From NCBI GenBank assembly GCA_025352405.1, contig JANXTM010000236.1, forward strand, positions 1 through 44,289: 44,289 nt of DNA, given 5' to 3'. Shown here in pieces: positions 1 through 5,405 of the stretch. Both the position numbers and the translations under genes were made by a program. This DNA is from Polaromonas sp. (GTDB lineage: Bacteria; Pseudomonadota; Gammaproteobacteria; Burkholderiales; Burkholderiaceae_C). The notes under the pieces were generated by a model. It made no database searches, was not told the DNA's origin, and saw nothing but the letters and a program-made list of their open reading frames with translations. How positions within the stretch are numbered: the stretch's first letter is position 1; each line of letters opens with the position of its first letter.

Positions 1-232
1 GCTCGATCAACTCTTGGCGCTCGGCTGCGTTTAGCGGCGCTGCCTGCTGGACAGCGGCGGATGCCGACGCATCACGGTCTTTGGTGGCTCGAATCCAGCT
101 CAGGATGCTGGTTTCATGGCAGCCAAACTCTTTGGCTAGCTCGCTGGGCCTGCGCCCAGCGGCCACCAGCTCGATCATTTGCTGGCGAAATTGTGCCGGA
201 CACGGCGGCTTGGGGTTGTACTGTCTTGGCAT
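1..232 (-). CDS. IS3-family transposase OrfA, N-terminal part
   Basis: OrfA is the DNA-binding helix-turn-helix subunit of IS3-type transposases, normally joined to the DDE catalytic OrfB by programmed frameshifting. The minus-strand translation from the ATG at 232 begins [20 protein letters not shown] and continues through a recognisable HTH segment ([20 protein letters not shown]). A good Shine-Dalgarno (AAGGAG) lies 8 bases before the ATG. About 77 codons are visible and the rest is beyond base 1. Its insertion separates the upstream restriction-enzyme remnant from its natural C-terminus. The family is secure; the subgroup and whether the element is still active are not. Confidence 0.8.
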   Translation of the reverse strand, partial: MPRQYNPKPPCPAQFRQQMIELVAAGRRPSELAKEFGCHETSILSWIRATKDRDASASAAVQQAAPLNAAERQELIE

Positions 233-282
233 CTTCGACTCCTTCTTGACTTAACGATAAGGTGTCCGTCAAATCGGGGCAA
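1..282 (-). mobile_element. IS3-family insertion sequence, left end (cut by window edge)
   Basis: This is the 5' end of an insertion sequence read on the minus strand, with an orfA gene starting about 50 bases inside the end. The probable terminal sequence on the minus strand is TTGCCCCGATTTGACGGACA, ending near 282, where the reading frame of the neighbouring restriction-enzyme remnant changes into IS sequence. The other end, orfB and the target duplication lie outside the window, so the exact boundary and subgroup are inferred. Confidence 0.7.
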
Positions 283-748
283 CTCCAGTTTCCCATACTC
301 ATCCACCACGTCGTACTTGACCTGGTCGGATGTGATTTTGGCGAAGAACTTGCGAGCGCATTCAATCTTGCTTTCCTCGATTTTCCGCAGGTCCATGCTG
401 GACATGGAGCCCTTGGTTTCGGCGACGAAGTAGACGTGCTTGACCTTGCCTTCCTGGAATGCAATGGCCCAGTCCGGGTTGTAGTTACCAACCGGGGTTG
501 GTATGAAAAATCCACGTGGCAGTTTGGCGTACACCACCACTTCGGTACTGGCATCCAACTCGCGCACGAAGTCACGCTCGTTCTTGGAGTCGGTGAACAC
601 GTAGTCGTTGGCCTTCACCGCCTTGCTGAAATCTTCCTTCGGCTTGTCCTGGGTGAAGATTTCCATGGTGTGCGTGTCACCCGTGGGGTCGTAGGCAATA
701 TGCTCCACAATCACGGTCGCCTTCTGCTCGTTTATCAGGCGCGCGGCC
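283..748 (-). pseudogene. Type III restriction endonuclease Res subunit, C-terminal fragment
   Basis: The minus-strand frame encodes about 155 residues resembling the nuclease end of type III Res subunits. It contains the PD-(D/E)xK-like core NPDWAIAF followed by YFVAETKG, then a helix [21 protein letters not shown] complete Res protein is about 900-1000 residues, with a DEAD/helicase region that is absent here. At its 5' side the frame runs directly into a fragment of an unrelated gene, and at its 3' side it is cut by the IS end near 282. No mod methylase is present in the window. It is a non-functional relic of a mobile restriction-modification system or genomic island. The nuclease motif is seen; the deletion and insertion history is inferred. 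Confidence 0.75.
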
Positions 749-856
749 TGCATCGGTGGACTTACCCAATGCCTCTGCCAATTCATCGACGTACAGAACG
801 GCCTTTTTGGCACCAAACTGTTCACGCAGATCAGCCAGAATGAGGGTTGCGTCCAT
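749..856 (-). pseudogene. 5' fragment of a small element-borne (probably DNA-binding) gene
   Basis: The frame starts at an ATG (856) only 15 bases past the 3' end of tRNA-Arg. It encodes [20 protein letters not shown] and then [14 protein letters not shown] before losing its frame where it joins the Res fragment. The sequence suggests the start of a small helix-turn-helix protein of the kind found next to tRNA attachment sites of integrative elements, but I cannot name a family. Position and truncation point to an internal deletion that removed most of an island, including any integrase. Confidence 0.45.
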
Positions 857-870
857 AGGCTCCAATGTAG

Positions 871-947
871 TGGTCAGCCAGGAGGGACTCGAACCCCCTA
901 CCCATGTCTTAGAAGGACATTGCTCTATCCGGATGAGCTACTGGCTG
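871..947 (-). tRNA. tRNA-Arg (anticodon UCU), complete
   Basis: The minus-strand sequence folds as a full cloverleaf: 7-bp acceptor CAGCCAG/CTGGCTG, D-arm GCTC...GAGC, anticodon arm ATGTC-CTTCTAA-GACAT with anticodon TCT, T-arm with TTCGAGT, discriminator A, and encoded CCA at 871-873. Its acceptor and D-arm differ from the tRNA-Arg fragment 206 bases upstream, so it is not a simple duplicate. Its 3' end directly abuts the remnant of a mobile element. It reads AGA codons, and AGG by wobble. Confidence 0.93.
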
Positions 948-1152
948 TTTATCTTGATTCTAAACGGAGGCACCTTCAAGGCGGTTTTTGTTGCTATGAA
1001 AGTAGTATCAACACATTCATCTCACAAAAATCTCACCAGACTATGACGAAATATGATGACTTTTAACCGATTGAGTTTTTAAAGTGCTTTGCAAGTTATT
1101 GATTTTAAATGTATTTTTAAAATCATTCACCCTATGAAAAGGTATTGCAACA
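948..1152. other. AT-rich spacer between intact and broken tRNA-Arg genes
   Basis: About 205 bases, markedly richer in A and T than the rest of the window (runs such as TTGATTTTAAATGTATTTTT), with no convincing ORF. It lies between the two tRNA-Arg sequences and is probably the end segment of the integrated element. Confidence 0.5.
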
Positions 1153-1193
1153 CCTTAGAAGGCTGATGCTCTATCCGACTGAGCTACGGGCAG
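1153..1193 (-). pseudogene. tRNA-Arg(UCU) 5' fragment broken in the anticodon arm
   Basis: Reading the minus strand from 1193: acceptor CTGCCCG, TA, D-arm GCTCAGTCGGATAGAGC, anticodon stem and loop TCAGC-CTTCTAA, then G. After CTTCTAAG the expected pairing strand GCTGA is replaced by GGTGTTGCAA and no T-arm follows. The remnant lies just after tRNA-Pro and its terminator in the same orientation. This looks like a native tRNA gene split by integration of an element at the anticodon loop. It shares CCTTCTAAG with the intact tRNA-Arg at 871-947. Confidence 0.8.
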
Positions 1194-1216
1194 AAATTTG
1201 GCGCTGGGAGCAACCG

Positions 1217-1249
1217 AAAAAAAAGCCCATCGGAAGATGAGCTTTTTTT
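1217..1249 (-). terminator. Rho-independent terminator after tRNA-Pro
   Basis: On the minus strand, AGCTCATC pairs with GATGGGCT (one G-U) around a UUCC loop and is followed by eight T residues. It lies just downstream of tRNA-Pro, so tRNA-Pro is probably transcribed alone. The A-rich 5' flank gives weak terminator character on the other strand too. Confidence 0.8.
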
Positions 1250-1258
1250 CGTTGTTTT

Positions 1259-1335
1259 TGGTCGGAGTACAAGGATTCGAACCTTGGACCCCCTGGTCCC
1301 AAACCAGGTGCGCTACCAGGCTGCGCCACACTCCG
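1259..1335 (-). tRNA. tRNA-Pro (anticodon UGG)
   Basis: Complete minus-strand cloverleaf: acceptor CGGAGTG/TACTCCG, D-arm GCGC...GCGC, anticodon loop TTTGGGA with TGG, T-loop TTCGAAT, discriminator A and encoded CCA (1259-1261). A terminator follows directly. Confidence 0.96.
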
Positions 1336-1346
1336 CCATGTTTCAT

Positions 1347-1352
1347 ATTATA
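1347..1352 (-). promoter_or_regulatory. -10 element of the tRNA-Pro promoter
   Basis: A perfect TATAAT on the minus strand ends 12 bases before the tRNA 5' end. No good -35 hexamer is seen at 16-18 bp, so the assignment rests on position and the exact -10. Confidence 0.5.
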
Positions 1353-1402
1353 GCGCGAACAAGATGTCGCTGGAGCTCAAGCGCTGAAAATTTCGCATTA
1401 GG

Positions 1403-2107
1403 TCAGCGTTTTTGGTATTGGGTTTTGCCAAATAGGATGTCGCGTGTTTTGTCGTCGGTCAATGGCCGACGCAGGTCGGCCAGTACCTTGACGCCACGCT
1501 GCACCGCAGGGCGGGCACCCACTAAATCAAACCAGGCCTTGAGGTGCGGGTAGTCGGCCCAGGCAATGCCGTGGTTTTCCCAGTTGCGCAGCCACGGGAA
1601 GATGGCCACGTCGGCAATGCTGTATTGGTTGCAGGCCATGAATTTGCTGACAGATAACTGTTTGTCCATCACGCCGTACAGGCGTTTGGTTTCGTTGCTG
1701 TAGCGGTTGATGGCGTACTCTATTTTTTCTGGAGCGTATTGGCGAAAGTGGTGGGTTTGCCCAATCATGGGGCCAACGCCGCCCATTTGGAACATCAGCC
1801 ACTGCAGCACTTGAAACTTGAGTCGGTCGGTTTTTGGCAGTAATTTTCCTGTTTTAGCAGCCAGATAGAGCAGTATCGCGCCTGACTCAAAGAGCGCTAT
1901 CGGTTTGCCGTCTGGGCCATTGGGGTCCACCAGGGCCGGAATCTTGTTGTTCGGGCTGATGGCCAGAAATTCTGGTTTGAACTGGTCGCCGGTGCCGATA
2001 TTGATGGGGATAGCTTCCCAGTCTCGACCCAGACGAAAGCCGCATTCCTCAAGCATGATGTGAATTTTGTGGCCATTTGGCGTGGGCCATGAGTAAACTT
2101 TGATCAT
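1403..2107 (-). CDS. yfcG: Glutathione S-transferase-like protein of the YfcG/YghU type
   Basis: The 234-residue cytosolic protein has a thioredoxin-like N-terminal half (MIKVYSWPTPNGHKIHIMLE, then SPNNKIPALVD and the glutathione-binding LFESGAILLYL) and an all-helical C-terminal half (YSIADVAIFPWLRNW). The PTPNGHK turn and the SPNNKIPA segment closely resemble E. coli YfcG, which binds two glutathiones and acts as a disulfide-bond reductase rather than a classical conjugating enzyme. Length is normal and the ATG at 2107 is followed by the expected beta strand. It is oriented like the metallophosphoesterase gene upstream, but 170 bases separate them and a shared operon is not assured. The exact substrate is unknown. 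Confidence 0.88.
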   Translation of the reverse strand: MIKVYSWPTPNGHKIHIMLEECGFRLGRDWEAIPINIGTGDQFKPEFLAISPNNKIPALVDPNGPDGKPIALFESGAILLYLAAKTGKLLPKTDRLKFQVLQWLMFQMGGVGPMIGQTHHFRQYAPEKIEYAINRYSNETKRLYGVMDKQLSVSKFMACNQYSIADVAIFPWLRNWENHGIAWADYPHLKAWFDLVGARPAVQRGVKVLADLRRPLTDDKTRDILFGKTQYQKR

Positions 2108-2241
2108 TTTTTCCTTTTAAAGCTGCAACGCATTTTGCACTTTAAGAAACAAACTGTGAACAGGTTTGGTCCGCAGCGCTAATTGGCTGGGCCTCGGGTT
2201 TGTCTGGCGACACGATTGCACCGACGTTTGCAGCCGCAACA

Positions 2242-2263
2242 CCGCTGCCAGCCGGGGCAGCGG
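2242..2263. repeat. Perfect 8-bp inverted repeat downstream of the metallophosphoesterase gene
   Basis: CCGCTGCC-AGCCGG-GGCAGCGG forms a strong GC hairpin 16 bases past the stop of the minus-strand gene. No T-run follows on either strand, so it may protect mRNA ends or assist termination without being a classical intrinsic terminator. Confidence 0.5.
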
Positions 2264-2278
2264 CGGATCGTCACATCC

Positions 2279-3271
2279 TTACTGCTTAACGATGACCGGG
2301 TGGATCGTGAAAACGTTAGCGCTGTTAGCGTCCACCGTCACGCGAACCCAATGAATCATCGGGCTGCCAAAAGTTTGCAGCCGTGTGAAGTTGGGCAACA
2401 GTTTGCTCGGGCTGTACAGCGGCTTGTCGGTTTTGTAGAAATGCGTGTCGCCGTGCACAAATAAGACCTGACCTGCGAATTGTTCGGTCTCCAGCACGAG
2501 TTTGTCCATGAAGTTGCGGTAGCCACTGAAGCTGGGGTCTTTGCTTTCGTCGATGTCTTCGGTTTCCGGCAAATCAAACCCCGGGTCGGCCTGAATCACC
2601 AGCACCATACCTGGCGCTTTCTGCTCTTTGGCAGCCCGAAAAGCTTGCTGCATCCACTGTACGTTGGCCGCATCACGCTCTAGGTACTCGGCGTTGCTGG
2701 CTTCGCATTGCACCAGCGTGCGGGCGCTTTTTTTAGTGCAATCCTTGTCGTCCAGAATTTTGTTATTGTTACTGCCCGGAATGTTGAGGCCAGCAAACAC
2801 AATGCGGCGGTGGCTGAAGCGAACGTTCTCGTAAAACTTTTCGCCTGCCTGGCCCTGGTGCAGCAGCGGCATTTGCCGTTGGCCCAGGCTGTTTGGTGTG
2901 GGAAACATGACTTTGCGGATGTACGCCAGGCGCTCCAGTCCGTCATAGCCGCCATTGTTGATGCGGTGGCAGTCGGTCCATTCGTTGTCGCCGGGCACAT
3001 AGACCACCGGTTTTTTCAGCTCGCCGAACATGCTGAGCGCCGAGGCATAAATGTCGTCGGTGCATTTGGAACTGCCGTCCTTGATGTCGCCGTCGTAGAT
3101 CGAAAAGGCAATGTCAGACTGATTGATGCTTTTGATCAACGCAGGGATTTTCGGGTCATCGCCAGCTTTTTTGTACGGCATGTCGCCCCACAGACCAAAA
3201 GAAAAAGTTTGTGCCTGGGCCAGCGTAGTACCAAGCGCCAGCAGTGCGCTGACCAAAAGACGGGTTGACAT
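2279..3271 (-). CDS. Secreted metallophosphoesterase-like protein
   Basis: From the ATG at 3271 the product has 330 residues and begins with a Sec signal peptide (MSTRLLVSALLALGTTLAQA, cleavage after AQA). Calcineurin-like phosphoesterase motifs appear in order: GLWGDMPY, SIYDGDIKDGS, VPGDNEWTDC and, near the C-terminus, LFVHGDTHFY. These supply the Asp/Asn/His ligands of a two-metal centre. The enzyme should therefore act in the periplasm, but its substrate cannot be told from the sequence. A second in-frame ATG at 3283 (MDFFMSTR) would lengthen the signal peptide by four residues, and neither start has a strong ribosome site. It is divergent from the small gene at 3355. Confidence 0.75.
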   Translation of the reverse strand: MSTRLLVSALLALGTTLAQAQTFSFGLWGDMPYKKAGDDPKIPALIKSINQSDIAFSIYDGDIKDGSSKCTDDIYASALSMFGELKKPVVYVPGDNEWTDCHRINNGGYDGLERLAYIRKVMFPTPNSLGQRQMPLLHQGQAGEKFYENVRFSHRRIVFAGLNIPGSNNNKILDDKDCTKKSARTLVQCEASNAEYLERDAANVQWMQQAFRAAKEQKAPGMVLVIQADPGFDLPETEDIDESKDPSFSGYRNFMDKLVLETEQFAGQVLFVHGDTHFYKTDKPLYSPSKLLPNFTRLQTFGSPMIHWVRVTVDANSANVFTIHPVIVKQ

Positions 3272-3354
3272 GAAAAAGTCCATCAAAAAATAGCTGAGGT
3301 TAATGGGCGTCTGTGACGGTGTGGTGACAGCAGCCGTGCCATACTGCTTTTGCC

Positions 3355-3636
3355 ATGAAATCCAGCGACCTATCCGCCAGCCTGTCAGACGCAGACATCT
3401 CACGCATTGTCGAGATGGCCTGGGAAGACCGCACACCGTTTGAAGCCATTGAGCTGCAATTTGGCTTGAACGAATCGGCTGTGGTGGCGCTGATGCGTGC
3501 GCACATGAAGAGGTCGTCGTTCAGGATGTGGCGCAAGCGCATGAAGGGCCGTGTAACCAAGCATGCGGCGCTTCGGCCGGAGTCCATGAACGATGGTGGT
3601 CCGCACATTGCGCGCCACCGGATACCGCAGAGATAA
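3355..3636 (+). CDS. TIGR03643 family (DUF2805) small protein
   Basis: The 93-residue protein begins MKSSDLSASLSDADISRIVE and carries the family hallmark AWEDRTPFEAIELQFGL followed by a basic tail RMWRKRMKGRVTKH. Members are small, mostly helical and of unknown function. The AIELQFGLNESAVVALM segment resembles a helix-turn-helix, so DNA binding is possible. It is divergent from the metallophosphoesterase and converges on cobA, so it is transcribed alone. No good Shine-Dalgarno is visible, but the family match fixes the start. Confidence 0.8.
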   Translation: MKSSDLSASLSDADISRIVEMAWEDRTPFEAIELQFGLNESAVVALMRAHMKRSSFRMWRKRMKGRVTKHAALRPESMNDGGPHIARHRIPQR

Positions 3637-3659
3637 ACGGTTCCTCAGACTCCAGGGGC

Positions 3660-4454
3660 TCAGGCCTGCTTTTGCTGGCTCCCGGTGGCCGTTGACAGTG
3701 CCAGCAGGCCCTGCAATACATCTCCCACCACAATTACGCTCGGGCTTTGCAGACCTTCTTGCTCGATGGTGCTGCGCAGGCTGCCGAGGGTGGTGATGGC
3801 GTGGCGCTGAGCGGGCAAGCTGGCGTTTTGAATGATGGCCACTGGCGTGCTGGCACACAGGCCTAGTAATAATTCGTTTTGAATTTGCTGCGACCCTGCA
3901 ACACCCATGTAGATCACCAGTGTCAGTTTGGCGCGTGCAGCAGTCGAAGCCAACAGCGCCCAGTCGGTACCCGCATCGCCGGGCTTGGCATGACCGGTGA
4001 CAAACACAACGCCGTGAGCGTGTTCACGGTGCGTGAGCGGTACGTTCAATGCGGTCATGGCCGCCAGGCCAGAGGTGATGCCGTTGATGACAGTCACTTT
4101 AATGCCAGCTGCGTGCAGCGCTTCAATTTCTTCGCCGCCACGACCAAAAATAAACGGGTCGCCACCCTTCAGGCGCACCACGTTGTCGCCTTCTTTCGCA
4201 GCTGTGACCATGAGCTTTTCAATGAAGGCCTGGGGCGTGGACTTGCAGCCGCCGCGCTTGCCGACGTACACAATGCGTGCGCCAGGCTGCGCAAAAGCCA
4301 CAATGTCCGGGTTGACCAGGTCATCGACAAACAGCGCGGTCGCGGCCTGAATGGCTTTGAGCGCCTTAAGCGTCAGCAATTCCGGATCGCCCGGACCCGC
4401 ACCCACTAAAGTGCAAAGTCCGGTCACTGGCAGTAGAGGTTTATTGTTATTCAT
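3660..4454 (-). CDS. cobA: Uroporphyrinogen-III C-methyltransferase (SUMT)
   Basis: The enzyme transfers two methyl groups from SAM to uroporphyrinogen III to give precorrin-2, the branch point to siroheme and cobalamin. Family motifs are all present: VGAGPGDPELLTLKAL near residue 17, YVGKRGG, VVRLKGGDPFIFGRGGEE, INGITSGLAA and PLTHREHAHGVVFVTGHAK. At 264 residues it is the single-domain form without the CysG oxidase/ferrochelatase part, so siroheme completion must be encoded elsewhere. Its ATG overlaps the stop of ybiB by four bases (ATGA), and it is the last gene of the nirB-nirD-reductase-ybiB-cobA run. Its role here is almost certainly siroheme supply for NirB. Confidence 0.96.
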   Translation of the reverse strand: MNNNKPLLPVTGLCTLVGAGPGDPELLTLKALKAIQAATALFVDDLVNPDIVAFAQPGARIVYVGKRGGCKSTPQAFIEKLMVTAAKEGDNVVRLKGGDPFIFGRGGEEIEALHAAGIKVTVINGITSGLAAMTALNVPLTHREHAHGVVFVTGHAKPGDAGTDWALLASTAARAKLTLVIYMGVAGSQQIQNELLLGLCASTPVAIIQNASLPAQRHAITTLGSLRSTIEQEGLQSPSVIVVGDVLQGLLALSTATGSQQKQA

Positions 4455-5362
4455 AAGTGTTTGACAAGTTGCAAGATGTGTTCCACCTGCATGGCAATCG
4501 AGGCCGGTATGCGCTGGTGCCCGGCCATGACGGATTGAATGTAAGCCGCTGTACTGGCCGCATCGGTGGTTTTGGGCAGGTCGGGCAACGATACCAGTGT
4601 GCCGGCTTGCGCGGCTTGCAGCAACTGGCGCTGGCCGTTGATGAAGGCTTCCATTTGAGGCATGCGGCGCGCATCGGCCACCACTTCGCCCTCAGTGCCG
4701 CGTAGCAGCAGGGCATTGGCCTGTATCAATTCAAAGGTTTGCGCCATTGAAATTGCGTATTCCGGGTGGGTGTAGCTGCTGACCACCAGGCTTTTGCCGA
4801 CACACGGGTTCATGATCTTGACCAAGCTGTGGGCCGGGTTGCGCAGGCCGACCGCGCGGCGTACATCGAGCAGGCGTTTGAGCGCCGGGCACAGCAAGCC
4901 GGTGGGTACAAATGCCACAGCCCCTGGTGCTATTGATTTAATAGCTGTCTGGGCAGGAATATCAAGGGCGAGAAGCACTTCTGATGCAAAAACGCGGCTG
5001 GATTCGGTGGGCGTGCCATGGACCAGCACCGCTACACCGCCCCGTGCCAGCAGCAGGGCCAGCAGCGGCGTCAATACGGGCAGCTTGCGCGCACCGTTGT
5101 AGCTGGGCAGCACCACGGTGGGCGCGCCACTGCCGTGCTTCGGCAAACGGTCCAGGCGCTGGTGCGTAGCGTCCAAAAAGCCGGCCATTTCGTCAGGTGT
5201 TTCGCCCTTGATGCGCATGGCCAGGCAAAACGCACCGACTTCCAGGTCTGTCACGGTGCCGTCCAGCACCTGGCCCAGCAGGTCGGCTGCCTGCACACGC
5301 GACAACGGCCGCGCACCGTCTTTGCCGCGCCCGATTTTCTTGATGTAGTGACTGATGCCCAT
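4451..5362 (-). CDS. ybiB: YbiB/TrpD2-like protein (anthranilate phosphoribosyltransferase fold)
   Basis: This 303-residue protein has the glycosyltransferase family 3 architecture: an N-terminal helical domain (LSRVQAADLLGQVLDG, FCLAMRIKGET) and a larger domain with LVHGTPTESSRV and RNPAHSLVKIMNP. Members of the YbiB group share the TrpD fold but are not tryptophan enzymes; E. coli YbiB binds nucleic acid and belongs to the LexA regulon. Here it sits 43 bases after the nitrate reductase and overlaps cobA by four bases, so it is co-transcribed with nitrate assimilation genes. A short repeat-derived stretch encodes TAIKSIAPGA in the middle. A role in nitrate assimilation is not demonstrated. 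Confidence 0.85.
   Translation of the reverse strand: MGISHYIKKIGRGKDGARPLSRVQAADLLGQVLDGTVTDLEVGAFCLAMRIKGETPDEMAGFLDATHQRLDRLPKHGSGAPTVVLPSYNGARKLPVLTPLLALLLARGGVAVLVHGTPTESSRVFASEVLLALDIPAQTAIKSIAPGAVAFVPTGLLCPALKRLLDVRRAVGLRNPAHSLVKIMNPCVGKSLVVSSYTHPEYAISMAQTFELIQANALLLRGTEGEVVADARRMPQMEAFINGQRQLLQAAQAGTLVSLPDLPKTTDAASTAAYIQSVMAGHQRIPASIAMQVEHILQLVKHL
4929..4945. repeat. Short inverted repeat embedded in ybiB
   Basis: GCTATT-GATTT-AATAGC lies in frame within the ybiB coding sequence and is translated as AIKSIA. It resembles the ends of dispersed intergenic repeats of Comamonadaceae, also suspected here at 13542 and 32072. Derivation from such a repeat is inferred from similarity of the short arms. 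Confidence 0.4.
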
Positions 5363-5405
5363 GGTCCTATTGTCCCCGAAGGCGAACAGCTCTTTTCAGG
5401 CAATC

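Noticed and set aside
1155-1346. Minus-strand frame over tRNA-Pro and the tRNA-Arg fragment
   Set aside because: It consists of tRNA gene and terminator sequence read as codons.
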